From contig NZ_JAKREW010000014.1 in NCBI RefSeq assembly GCF_022347545.1, positions 61,041 through 125,040 of the forward strand: a stretch of 64,000 bases of DNA, written 5' to 3'. This stretch comes from Terribium retamae. Lineage in GTDB: Bacteria > Pseudomonadota > Alphaproteobacteria > Rhizobiales > Rhizobiaceae. The notes under the pieces are model-generated. The model saw only the letters and a program-made list of their open reading frames with translations. It was not told where the DNA came from and ran no database searches. A program made the position numbers and the translations under genes. Of this stretch, positions 15,879-23,989 are shown piece after piece; position 1 is the first letter of the stretch; each line of letters opens with the position of its first letter.

Positions 15879-17504
15879 ATGCGGCGCATCGTAGACTTGT
15901 TGCGCCGCGCGTCGCGCGGATGGACACCTGAACAAACCAGCCAGCCCGTCATGGGGATGGCTGGTCTTTTCTGGCCAACTGCTAGCCATTTGGCCGTTGC
16001 CGGATTGATTGCCACCCTGTCGCCTGCGGCACTCGCCCTTGCCGGCGACATTCCCGATTTGCCCAGCGCACGTACCGATCTCACGGAACAGGATCGCGCT
16101 CGCGTCGAGGCCATCACCAAGCCGACGACGGACTTCTCCAAGCCGGAGGAGTATGAGCTGATGCAAGGCGGTGCCGGCACCTCCAGGAAACGCGTCAATG
16201 CTGACGCGTTCTCGCAGTCCTCGGCCAACATCACCTTCGAGGAAGAAGGCACCTTCAAACTCGGCAACGCCATCTTCCGCAAGAACTGGGTCTCCTCGCC
16301 ATCCTCCACGCAGGCTTCGGACGGACTGGGACCGCTGTTCAACGCACGCGCCTGCCAGAGTTGCCACCTGAAGGACGGCCGGGGTCATCCGCCGGAAGGC
16401 AATGCAGACGCCACGTCGATGTTCCTGAGGCTGGCGCGCGAAGCCTCGACCGAAGAAGAAAAAGCCGAGCGCGCCGAGCATAAGGTGCTGAATTTCCCCG
16501 ATCCGACTTATGGCGCGCAACTGCAGGATCTCGCCGTGCCCGGCCTCGCCGGCGAAGGGCGCATGCGCATCACCTATGCCGAGCAGCCGGTCACGCTCGG
16601 CGACGGCACGACCGTGTCGCTGCGCAAGCCGAGCTATGCGGTCGACGGCCTTGCCTACGGTCCGATACACCCGGACACCACGCTTTCGCCCCGTGTAACG
16701 CCGGCGATGATCGGGCTCGGCCTCGTCGAGCAGATTCACCCGGCCGACATCCTGGCCAAGGTCGATCCGGATGACCGCGACGGCGACGGCATCTCCGGTC
16801 GGCCAAACATGGTGCGCGATGCCTTGAGCGGCGAGCTCACCCTCGGTCTTTTCGGCTGGAAGGCACAGACCCCTTCGATCCGCCAGCAGTCTGCAGATGC
16901 TTTTGCCGGTGACATCGGCATTTCGACGCCTGAAAAGCCGGACCATTGGGGGGATTGCACCAAGGCCGAAAAGTCGTGCCTGGATTTGCCGAACGGGGTG
17001 CAGGAACGGCTCGGCTCGGTCGAGGCGCCATCGCCGGTGATGGACCTCGTCACCTTCTATTCGCAGAACCTCGCCGTACCGGCACGCCGCGACATCAACA
17101 AGCAGCCCGTGCTGGCCGGAAAGAAGGCGTTCTACGAGATGGGCTGCGTATCTTGCCATACGCCGAAATTCGTCACCCGTCGCGACGCGCCCAACAAGGC
17201 GCAGTCGTTCCAGTTGATCTGGCCTTATTCCGACTTCCTGTTGCACGACATGGGCGAGGGCCTGGCTGACGGCCAGGCCGTGGGCGACGCGACCGGCAAT
17301 GAATGGCGCACACCGCCATTATGGGGCATCGGGCTCACCAAGCGCGTCAACGGCCACACCTTCTTCCTGCATGACGGCCGCGCCCGCAATCTGACGGAAG
17401 CCATCTTGTGGCACGGCGGCGAAGGCCAGAAGGCGCGCGATCGCTTCGCCGCCGCAGGCGCCGAAGAGCGTGACGCGCTGATCAAGTTCCTGGAGTCGCT
17501 GTGA
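15879..17504 (+). CDS. Di-haem oxidoreductase family protein (DUF1111/DHOR)
   Basis: A 541-residue exported c-type cytochrome. Two haem-binding C-x-x-C-H motifs are present, C-Q-S-C-H from Cys159 and C-V-S-C-H from Cys423, the spacing expected of the DHOR (MauG/CcpA-like) family. A hydrophobic signal (ASHLAVAGLIATLSPAALALA) lies at about residues 35-55; alternative in-frame ATGs at 15951 and 15957 would give a more usual signal length. It follows bfr by 11 bp and overlaps the next imelysin. In homologous loci it accompanies imelysins and is thought to have a redox role in periplasmic iron handling; the reaction is unknown. Confidence 0.88.
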   Translation: MRRIVDLLRRASRGWTPEQTSQPVMGMAGLFWPTASHLAVAGLIATLSPAALALAGDIPDLPSARTDLTEQDRARVEAITKPTTDFSKPEEYELMQGGAGTSRKRVNADAFSQSSANITFEEEGTFKLGNAIFRKNWVSSPSSTQASDGLGPLFNARACQSCHLKDGRGHPPEGNADATSMFLRLAREASTEEEKAERAEHKVLNFPDPTYGAQLQDLAVPGLAGEGRMRITYAEQPVTLGDGTTVSLRKPSYAVDGLAYGPIHPDTTLSPRVTPAMIGLGLVEQIHPADILAKVDPDDRDGDGISGRPNMVRDALSGELTLGLFGWKAQTPSIRQQSADAFAGDIGISTPEKPDHWGDCTKAEKSCLDLPNGVQERLGSVEAPSPVMDLVTFYSQNLAVPARRDINKQPVLAGKKAFYEMGCVSCHTPKFVTRRDAPNKAQSFQLIWPYSDFLLHDMGEGLADGQAVGDATGNEWRTPPLWGIGLTKRVNGHTFFLHDGRARNLTEAILWHGGEGQKARDRFAAAGAEERDALIKFLESL

Positions 17505-18643
17505 TGCTGAAACACTTAAGCAGGTTCCGCAAAAGTGTTGCGCGATTTTGCGACGAGAACCTGCGGCAAAACAAACTTGCCGCCGCGCTTGTCGTCCCGT
17601 TTGCTCTTGCCATCTCGCAGCCTGCCGGCGCGGCCGTCCAGGCTTCGGATGTCGTCAAGAGTGCTGTCGATGGCTTCATTCGCCCGGCCTATGCTTCGTT
17701 GCAGCAGCATGCAGCTGCGACTGCCAAGGCCGTGGAGGCCTTGTGCGCAGCGCCTTCGCAGCAGGCACTCGATGCCGCGCGGACAGAATTCGCCGGCGCG
17801 GTGACGGCCTGGTCGGCGATCGAGATCGTCCGTTTCGGACCGATCACCGAGAACAACCGGCTGGAGCGCATGCTTTACTGGCCCGACCGCAAGGGGCTCG
17901 GCCTCAAGCAGGTGCAGGCGGCGCTGGCCGAGAAGGATGTTTCGGCCACGGATGCCGCCGGCATTGCCGGCAAGAGCATCGCGATGCAGGGGCTGGGTGC
18001 CCTGGAGTTCGTGCTCCACGGCACCGATGCGGAGATGCTCGCCGGCAAGGACGGCGCTTATCGCTGTTCCTTCGGCTCGGCCATTGCCGGCAATATCGAG
18101 ACGATCGCAACAGACGTGTCCACTGCATGGGCGAAACCGGATGGGTTTGCCGCGTTATGGGCCAGTCCCGGCCCGGACAACCCGCTCTACCGTGACGGCA
18201 GCGAAGCGGTGACGGAATTGATGGGCGTCTTCATCAATGGGCTCGAGCTGGTGCGGGATCAGCGGCTCAAGAACTTCCTGGGAGCCAATGCCGATGCCGC
18301 CAAGCCGAAGCAGGCGATCTACTGGCGCTCCGGCCTCACCGGCGCCTCGCTTGCCGCCAACCTCGACGGCATGAACCGGCTGTTCCAGGCTTCGAATCTC
18401 GGTGACGCCTTGCCCAAGGACGATCGCTGGATCGCAGACTCGATCGAGATCCAGCTGGTCAACGGTGTTGCGGCGGCCAAGGAAGCGTCCGGGTCTGTCG
18501 CGGAGGTGCTGGCCGATCCCAAGCGGCGCGCTGCGCTGGAGCATTTCCAGCTTATCACCAGCAGCCTCAGCAATCTGTTCGGCACCCGGCTATCCGCCGC
18601 TTTCGGCCTGACCGCCGGCTTCTCCTCGCTGGACGGTGATTGA
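17504..18643 (+). CDS. Second imelysin family protein
   Basis: A 379-residue exported protein, with the start ATG at 17504 inside the upstream stop (TGATG). The signal peptide is LAAALVVPFALAISQPAGAA, preceded by a basic 25-residue stretch encoded by a stem-loop-forming segment (17520-17564). It is imelysin-like over its length (PAYASLQQHAAATAKAVEAL at the start of the domain), but at the place of the G-x-H-x-x-E motif it reads G-L-G-A-L-E, so the His is missing near residue 165. This is the divergent companion imelysin typical of these operons. It probably works with the first imelysin rather than duplicating it. Confidence 0.85.
   Translation: MLKHLSRFRKSVARFCDENLRQNKLAAALVVPFALAISQPAGAAVQASDVVKSAVDGFIRPAYASLQQHAAATAKAVEALCAAPSQQALDAARTEFAGAVTAWSAIEIVRFGPITENNRLERMLYWPDRKGLGLKQVQAALAEKDVSATDAAGIAGKSIAMQGLGALEFVLHGTDAEMLAGKDGAYRCSFGSAIAGNIETIATDVSTAWAKPDGFAALWASPGPDNPLYRDGSEAVTELMGVFINGLELVRDQRLKNFLGANADAAKPKQAIYWRSGLTGASLAANLDGMNRLFQASNLGDALPKDDRWIADSIEIQLVNGVAAAKEASGSVAEVLADPKRRAALEHFQLITSSLSNLFGTRLSAAFGLTAGFSSLDGD
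17520..17564 (+). repeat. Stem-loop-forming repeat-like segment inside the imelysin-2 start
   Basis: GCAGGTTC (17520-17527) pairs with GAACCTGC (17557-17564), and inside it CGCAAAA (17528-17534) pairs with TTTTGCG (17546-17552). It begins 16 nt after the start codon and encodes the charged residues before the signal peptide. It resembles rhizobial intergenic palindromes that have been captured into coding sequence. Confidence 0.55.
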
Positions 18644-18653
18644 GGGGCCACCC

Positions 18654-19760
18654 ATGCGCACCCCACTTATCGACCGCCGTGATTTCCTGAAAGCGGCAGG
18701 GACGGGTTTCCTCGCTGCACTGGCGCCGCAGGCCTGGGCCGCGACGCTGGAGGCCGACGCCGTCTTTGCCACCGCCTATATGAAGCGCGACGGCAGCTAT
18801 GGTGCCGCGGTACTTTCCGAAGCCGGCAAGATGTTGCATGCGGTGGATCTGCCGGATCGCGGTCACGACGTCACCTTCGATCCGGTTTCGGGACGCTCGG
18901 CAGTGTTCGCCCGCCAGCCCGGCACGTTTTTTGTTGTCTTCGACCATAAAGGCCGCAGTGAACCGCTGACCATTGCCAGCCAGCCTGCCCGGCATTTCTT
19001 CGGCCATGGTGCGTTCTCGACCGACGGCGCGCTGCTCTACGCCACTGAGAACGACTTCGACAATGCCGCCGGCATGGTCGGTGTCTACGATGCCAAGGAG
19101 GGCTTCAAGCGCATCGGCGAGTTCCCGACCTATGGCATCGGTCCGCACGAGCTTTTATTGCTGGGTGATGGCCGGACCATTGCGATTGCCAATGGCGGCA
19201 TCGAAACGCATCCCGATTTTGGTCGCGCGGAACTCAACATCGCCACGATGAAGCCGTCTTACGTGTTGGTCGACCGCATCACCGGCGAGATGCTTGAAAA
19301 GCATGAGCTGCCGGCCGCGCTGCACCAATTGTCCATCCGCCACATGGATCTTGATGCCAAGGGCACGGTGTGGTTCGGCTGCCAGCATCGCGGTCCGGCG
19401 ACGGAGCAGCCACTGCTGGTCGGGCGCGCCGAGCGTGGCAAGGACCTGGCCTTGCTCGACATGCCGAAGGACGTGCTGGCCGGTTTCCGCAACTATATCG
19501 GTTCGGTGGCAGCCAACCCGGATGCCGGCACGGTTGCGGTGTCGTCACCGCAAGGCAATGTCTTCGCCGTGATCGAGGCTGCGAGCGGCAAAGTCCTCAA
19601 GACCAGCAGCCTGACCGAGGTCTGTGGTCTGGCGCCCGACCATAGCGGTTTCCTCGCCACCACCGGCGCCGGCGCCATCGTGCAGCCGGACGGCAATACG
19701 ATGACGGAGCCGGATTATGTCTGGGATAATCACATGTTGAGGATAGCGAGTAGCGAATAG
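18654..19760 (+). CDS. DUF1513 family periplasmic protein, Tat-exported
   Basis: A 368-residue protein. The ATG at 18654 with GAGGGG 6 nt upstream is preferred to an in-frame GTG at 18636 that overlaps the imelysin gene. The N terminus has a twin-arginine signal, D-R-R-D-F-L-K-A-A-G-T-G-F, ending near W-A-A. The rest is a probable beta-propeller with repeated blades (VTFDPVSGRSAVFARQPG; LYATENDFDNAAGMVGVYDA). DUF1513 is the usual last member of the imelysin/di-haem oxidoreductase iron operon; Tat export suggests a folded or cofactor-bearing protein. The last codons come from an inverted repeat shared with the 3' side of iolB. Confidence 0.88.
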   Translation: MRTPLIDRRDFLKAAGTGFLAALAPQAWAATLEADAVFATAYMKRDGSYGAAVLSEAGKMLHAVDLPDRGHDVTFDPVSGRSAVFARQPGTFFVVFDHKGRSEPLTIASQPARHFFGHGAFSTDGALLYATENDFDNAAGMVGVYDAKEGFKRIGEFPTYGIGPHELLLLGDGRTIAIANGGIETHPDFGRAELNIATMKPSYVLVDRITGEMLEKHELPAALHQLSIRHMDLDAKGTVWFGCQHRGPATEQPLLVGRAERGKDLALLDMPKDVLAGFRNYIGSVAANPDAGTVAVSSPQGNVFAVIEAASGKVLKTSSLTEVCGLAPDHSGFLATTGAGAIVQPDGNTMTEPDYVWDNHMLRIASSE

Positions 19761-19822
19761 GGAGTTGCGAATAGGGGTACGGGAGGAGGCCGCCAACTAT
19801 CTCGCTATTCGCTACTCACTAT
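19743..19822. repeat. Inverted repeat between convergent DUF1513 and iolB genes
   Basis: Left arm 19743-19760 (ATAGCGAGTAGCGAATAG) and right arm 19805-19822 pair over 18 bp with one mismatch; extra copies of GCGAATAG (19768-19775) and its complement CTATTCGC (19818-19825) occur nearby. The arms reach into or abut both stop codons, so the structure could end transcription from both sides. Confidence 0.65.
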
Positions 19823-19826
19823 TCGC

Positions 19827-20621
19827 TCACTTCACCAGCCACTCATGCTCCACCGCATTGTGGAACTTCCACGTCCGCTTCGGGCCGGCCATGACGTTGA
19901 GATAATAGAGGTCGTAGCCGTGGCACGCGGCGCAGGGGTGGTAGCCCTTGGGCACCAGCACCACGTCGCCGTCTTCCACCGCCATGGCCTCGTCGAGTGA
20001 ACGATCGTCTGTATAGACGCGCTGGAAGGCAAAGCCCTGCGGCGGGTTGAGTCGGTGATAGTAGGTCTCCTCCAGGTAGGATTCGGCGGGCAGATTGTCC
20101 CGATCGTGCTTGTGCGGCGGGTAGCTGGATGTATGGCCCCCCGGCGTGATCACCTCCACGACCAGCAGAGAATCCGCCGGTTCGCCTTCCGGCAGGATGT
20201 TCGTGACATAGCGCGTGTTGGTGCCCTTGCCGCGGGTTTCCTGGCCAAGATCTTCCGGGGCAATCACCCGTACCGGCAGACCGCCGCCCAGTCCCGGCGC
20301 CGTGCAGACGGCGAGTTCCAGTTCGGTTTCGGCGGTGACGGACCAGTCCGAACCCTCCGGCATATAGACGGACCATGGTTTGCCGTCGAAAGGCGACATG
20401 CGTTCGCCGAGCAGGCCGAGCTCCTGCCCGCCAGCAGTGGCTTTGCCTTTGCCGGTGACGAATACGAGGCAGGCTTCGCGGTCGCCGGTCTCGCCGGAAA
20501 CGCTTTGCCCCGGCGCCAGCCGGTGCAGGTCGAAACCGACATAGGTCCAGCCGGCATTCTGCGGTGTGACATTGGCGACGTGGCCGTGGCCCTTCCTGGC
20601 CTTCACCAGCAGTTTCGACAT
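19827..20621 (-). CDS. iolB: 5-deoxy-glucuronate isomerase
   Basis: A 264-residue cupin that converts 5-deoxy-D-glucuronate to 5-dehydro-2-deoxy-D-gluconate in myo-inositol catabolism. Family features include YPPHKHDRDN with the metal-binding histidines, E-E-T-Y-Y-H, and the C-terminal H-P-C-A-A-C-H-G-Y-D-L-Y-Y-L-N-V. The start at 20621 (AAGGA upstream) lies 4 bp after the upstream small gene; a longer frame would overlap that gene. It is the last gene of the minus-strand iolCDE-B operon. Confidence 0.96.
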   Translation of the reverse strand: MSKLLVKARKGHGHVANVTPQNAGWTYVGFDLHRLAPGQSVSGETGDREACLVFVTGKGKATAGGQELGLLGERMSPFDGKPWSVYMPEGSDWSVTAETELELAVCTAPGLGGGLPVRVIAPEDLGQETRGKGTNTRYVTNILPEGEPADSLLVVEVITPGGHTSSYPPHKHDRDNLPAESYLEETYYHRLNPPQGFAFQRVYTDDRSLDEAMAVEDGDVVLVPKGYHPCAACHGYDLYYLNVMAGPKRTWKFHNAVEHEWLVK

Positions 20622-20625
20622 GGCT

Positions 20626-20853
20626 TTAATCCTTGCCCTTGGTTTCATCGGAGGGCGATGGCGGCGCCTCTTCCCCCGGTTTGTAGCTGATCAGGAACGT
20701 CCACGTGGCGTAGATGGCCATGCCTCCGACCAGCGTACCCCAGAACGGCGTGCCCACCGCAAATTCGATGGCCGACCAGATCACACACACGGCCACCACC
20801 GCGATCCGGCGCCACAATGGCCGGAAGAAGGGATGCTGGTTGTCCTTGTTCAT
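20626..20853 (-). CDS. Small inner-membrane protein (DUF3329-like) in the iol operon
   Basis: A 75-residue protein with two membrane helices (IAVVAVCVIWSAIEFAVG and FWGTLVGGMAIYATWTFLI) and a charged C-terminal tail. The N terminus H-P-F-F-R-P-L-W-R-R matches what I recall as DUF3329 proteins in rhizobial iol clusters. It lies between iolE (12 bp) and iolB (4 bp) on the same strand, so it is surely cotranscribed. The role is unknown; a link to inositol uptake or to enzyme localisation would be guesswork. Confidence 0.7.
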   Translation of the reverse strand: MNKDNQHPFFRPLWRRIAVVAVCVIWSAIEFAVGTPFWGTLVGGMAIYATWTFLISYKPGEEAPPSPSDETKGKD

Positions 20854-20865
20854 GGCGATATCCGT

Positions 20866-21783
20866 TCAGCTATTTGGGAAACCTTGCGTCTCCACCGTAT
20901 AGCCTGCTGCGGTCATCACGCGCATCAGTTCCTTGTGCCCGACCTGCGCCATTTTCAGCGGCGGGTTCTTTTTCGGGTCCTGCTCTGCTTCGACCACGAA
21001 CCAGCCCTCATAGCCATAGTCGGCGAATCTCTGCACGATCGCGGCGAAATCGAGCGACCCATCGCCCGGCACGGTGAACGCGCCGAGCGCCACCGCATCG
21101 AGGAAGGACTGTCTGGACCAGTCCAGGCCGTTGATCACGTCCATGCGCACGTCCTTCACATGCACATGATTGATGCGCTTGTGATGGTTGTCGATGGCGC
21201 GAAGCACGTCGCCGCCGGCAAACGCCAGGTGACCGGCATCGAGCAGCAGCGCAATGCCTTCGCCCGAGTGCTTCATGAACGCGTCAAGCTCATGCTCGAA
21301 CTGCACCACGGCCGCCATGTGATGATGGTAGGAGAGCGGCATGCCCTGTTCAGCGCACCATTCGCCGAACTCCGTCACCTTGCGGGCGTAGGCTTTCATC
21401 TCATCATCGGAAAGCACGGCCTTGGTGGCGAGCGGCCTGGAGCGGTCGCCCTGGATCGAGCGGTCGACCTCGCCATAGACGATGCAGGGTGCATCGACCG
21501 CCTTGAACAGCTCGATCATCGGGGTGATGCGGTCCTTGTTGGCGGCCAGTTCTTCGCTGACCAGCGTGCCCGAAAACCAGCCGCCACACAGCGTGACATC
21601 GGCCTGTTTCAGGATCGGCAGCATTTCCTCCGGCGTGCTCGGGAACCGACGGCCTTGTTCCATGCCGGTGAAACCGGCCGAGCGCGATTGACGCAGGCAT
21701 TCCTCGAGCGAAACATCGTCGCTCAGTTCCACGAGGTCGTCATTCCACCATGCGATGGGGGACATGCCCAGTTTGGCTTTCAA
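20866..21783 (-). CDS. iolE: myo-Inosose-2 dehydratase
   Basis: A 305-residue TIM-barrel protein of the sugar-phosphate isomerase/epimerase-like group. It dehydrates 2-keto-myo-inositol to 3D-(3,5/4)-trihydroxycyclohexane-1,2-dione. Metal-site segments are visible as L-D-A-G-H-L-A-F-A-G-G-D near 200 and H-V-H-V-K-D near 225. The start is a TTG at 21783 with GGAG 7 nt upstream. It follows iolD by 42 bp. Confidence 0.95.
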   Translation of the reverse strand: MKAKLGMSPIAWWNDDLVELSDDVSLEECLRQSRSAGFTGMEQGRRFPSTPEEMLPILKQADVTLCGGWFSGTLVSEELAANKDRITPMIELFKAVDAPCIVYGEVDRSIQGDRSRPLATKAVLSDDEMKAYARKVTEFGEWCAEQGMPLSYHHHMAAVVQFEHELDAFMKHSGEGIALLLDAGHLAFAGGDVLRAIDNHHKRINHVHVKDVRMDVINGLDWSRQSFLDAVALGAFTVPGDGSLDFAAIVQRFADYGYEGWFVVEAEQDPKKNPPLKMAQVGHKELMRVMTAAGYTVETQGFPNS

Positions 21784-21825
21784 TTCAGGACTCCGGTTCA
21801 GTGATCAGATCGCGGCGATGGTTGC

Positions 21826-23679
21826 TCAATCGCCCACGCGCTGCAATTTCAGCTTTTCTTCGTAGTTCTTGCGGGCGGCATTGACTTCAGCGCGTGTACT
21901 CACCTCCGGCACCGCCACATCCCACCAGTGGCCGCCGGCTTCGGTGGAGACCAGGGGATCGGTGTCGATGACGATGACCGTTGTGCGGCTGTTGGTCTTC
22001 GCCCTCTCCAGGGCACTTTCCAGGTCGGCGATCGAGGCGACCTTTTCCGCGGTTGCACCAAGGCTTGCGGCATGGGCAGCGAAGTCGATGTCGGGCAGCG
22101 TCTCGTGGCGCGCATCCTTGAGCAGGTTGTTGAAGTTGGCGCCGCCGGTCGCCATCTGCAGCCGGTTGATGCAACCATAGCCGCGATTGTCGAGCAGGAT
22201 GATGGTGAGCTTCAGGCCGAGCATCACCGAGGTTGCGATCTCGGAATTGAGCATGAGGTAGGAACCGTCGCCGAGCATGACGACCACTTCCTGCTCCGGT
22301 TTCGCCATCTTGGCGCCGAGGGCGCCGGCGATCTCGTAACCCATGGTCGAGAAGCCGTATTCGGCGTGATAGGAACCCGGGGCGCCGGCTTGCCACAGCT
22401 TATGCAGTTCGCCCGGCAGCCCGCCGGCGGCGTGCAGAATGGTGATGCCGGAGCCCATCGCACGCTGCACTGCGCCGATTACCTGCGCGTCGGACGGATA
22501 GGCCGCATTGCTGGGCGCTGTGACCTTGGCGGCGGCAGCCTGCCACTCGGTCTTGCCGTTGGTCGCATTCTGCGTCCAGTCAGCCGGAGCTTTCCAGCCC
22601 CGCAGGCCGGCAGCCAGTTCCGCCAGTCCCTCGGCGGCGTCGGCCACCAGCGGCAGAGCACGATGTTTGCCGGCGTCAAAAGGCTGGACGTTGAGACCGA
22701 CGATGGTCTTGGCCTCATTCCGAAACAAAGCCCAGGACCCGGTGGTGAAATCCTGCAGACGAGTCCCCACTGCCAGGATGACATCGGCTTCTTCAGCCAG
22801 CCGGTTGGCGGCCGAGGTGCCGGTGACGCCGACAGCGGCCATGTTGAGCGGGTGGGTGTCCGGCAAGGAGGATTTGCCGCCTTGCGTTTCGCAGACCGGA
22901 ATGCCGGCGGCTTCAACGAAACTCGTCAGTTCGGCGGAGGCGCCTGAATAGAGCACGCCGCCGCCGGCAATCACCAACGGCTTCTTGGCGCCCTTCAGAG
23001 CGTCGATGGCGGCAGCGAGTTCGGCGCGGTCCGGGCGTGGCCGGCGTACCTGCCAGATGCGCTCCTCGAAGAAACGCTCCGGATAGTCATAGGCCTCAGC
23101 CTGCACATCCTGGCACAGCGACAGTGTCACTGGTCCGCACTCGGCAGGGTCGGTCAGGACCTGCATGGCGCGGGCCAGTGCCGGGATGATCTGCTCGGGC
23201 CGGGTGATGCGGTCGAAATAGCGCGAGACAGGGCGGAAGCAGTCGTTGACCGAGACCGTACCGTCGGAAAAATCTTCGGCCTGCTGCAGCACCGGATCGG
23301 GAACACGGTTGGCGAAGACATCGCCGGGCAAGAGCAGCACGGGAAGCCGGTTGACATGCGCGAGAGCAGCAGCGGTGACCATGTTGACGGCGCCCGGACC
23401 GATCGAACTTGTGGCGGCCATGAAACGGCGGCGGAAGTGCGCCTTGGCATAGCCGATGGCCGCATGCGTCATGGCCTGCTCGTTATGTGCGCGAAAGGTC
23501 GGCAGTTCGCCGCGCTGCTGGTAGAGCGCCTCGCCGATGCCGGCGACATTGCCATGGCCGAAAATCGCCCAGACGCCGCCGAAGATCGGCAGCTTCTCGC
23601 CGTCGATCTCGGTCATCTGGCGGGACAGGTAGCGGGTGAGCGCCTGCGCCATCGTCAGGCGAACGGTTCTAGCCTGCAT
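21826..23679 (-). CDS. iolD: 3D-(3,5/4)-trihydroxycyclohexane-1,2-dione acylhydrolase
   Basis: A 617-residue thiamine-diphosphate enzyme that opens the inositol-derived ring to 5-deoxy-glucuronate. The N-terminal pyrimidine-binding domain, the central domain and the C-terminal ThDP motif (G-D-G-S-Y-L-M-L-N-S-E-I to L-D-N-R-G-Y-G) are in the usual order. The ATG at 23679 is inside the left arm of a long inverted repeat that separates it from iolC; the ribosome site there is weak (GAGTGTGAGAA), and a small open frame ends 3 bp upstream, which may allow translational coupling. Confidence 0.96.
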   Translation of the reverse strand: MQARTVRLTMAQALTRYLSRQMTEIDGEKLPIFGGVWAIFGHGNVAGIGEALYQQRGELPTFRAHNEQAMTHAAIGYAKAHFRRRFMAATSSIGPGAVNMVTAAALAHVNRLPVLLLPGDVFANRVPDPVLQQAEDFSDGTVSVNDCFRPVSRYFDRITRPEQIIPALARAMQVLTDPAECGPVTLSLCQDVQAEAYDYPERFFEERIWQVRRPRPDRAELAAAIDALKGAKKPLVIAGGGVLYSGASAELTSFVEAAGIPVCETQGGKSSLPDTHPLNMAAVGVTGTSAANRLAEEADVILAVGTRLQDFTTGSWALFRNEAKTIVGLNVQPFDAGKHRALPLVADAAEGLAELAAGLRGWKAPADWTQNATNGKTEWQAAAAKVTAPSNAAYPSDAQVIGAVQRAMGSGITILHAAGGLPGELHKLWQAGAPGSYHAEYGFSTMGYEIAGALGAKMAKPEQEVVVMLGDGSYLMLNSEIATSVMLGLKLTIILLDNRGYGCINRLQMATGGANFNNLLKDARHETLPDIDFAAHAASLGATAEKVASIADLESALERAKTNSRTTVIVIDTDPLVSTEAGGHWWDVAVPEVSTRAEVNAARKNYEEKLKLQRVGD

Positions 23680-23961
23680 TTCTCACACTCCATGTGACCT
23701 GCGTTGCACTTTGGAGCGCCGCGCATCCATTCGGACGCGCAAAGGACGCCCCAACACTTTGAGTTGGCGCATGATCCTTTCCGAAAATCGAAGGCGATTT
23801 TCGGGGTCATGCGCTGGCGAGGCGGATACGGCGTCGAGGGCCGAAGAGCGTATTGGACATACGGATGAGCCCCTCGACGCCGTAGACGTCCGCCGAAAGG
23901 CAACCCGGACGGCCGGTTCAAGAAGCGGCGCAGGCCACATCGAGTGTGAGAAATGCAGGCC
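23671..23961. repeat. Foldback element with 33-bp terminal inverted repeats between iolC and iolD
   Basis: Outer arms 23671-23703 and 23929-23961 pair over 33 bp with three mismatches. Inside lie two more inverted repeats: a hairpin at 23767-23814 built on CGAAAATCG/CGATTTTCG with GCGCATGA ends, and TACGGCGTCGAGGG / CCCTCGACGCCGTA, 14 bp perfect, around 23829-23884. The whole 310-bp iolC-iolD gap is therefore nested palindromes. It has no transposase; a small non-autonomous element or a structured intercistronic RNA is possible. Confidence 0.75.
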
Positions 23962-23967
23962 AGTCAT
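23683..23967 (-). CDS. Possible 94-residue ORF spanning the iolC-iolD foldback element
   Basis: An ATG at 23967 with GGAGGAG 8 nt upstream opens a 94-codon frame that runs through the whole inverted-repeat element and stops 3 bp before the iolD ATG. The product is Arg/Ser-rich and low in recognisable structure; the middle (P-E-N-R-L-R-F-S-E-R-I) is what a common rhizobial palindrome encodes when read through. It may serve only to carry ribosomes across the repeat to iolD. I do not recognise a protein family, and it may not be a real gene. Confidence 0.25.
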   Translation of the reverse strand: MTGLHFSHSMWPAPLLEPAVRVAFRRTSTASRGSSVCPIRSSALDAVSASPAHDPENRLRFSERIMRQLKVLGRPLRVRMDARRSKVQRRSHGV

Positions 23968-23989
23968 CGTGGGTCTCCTCCGACCGGTC

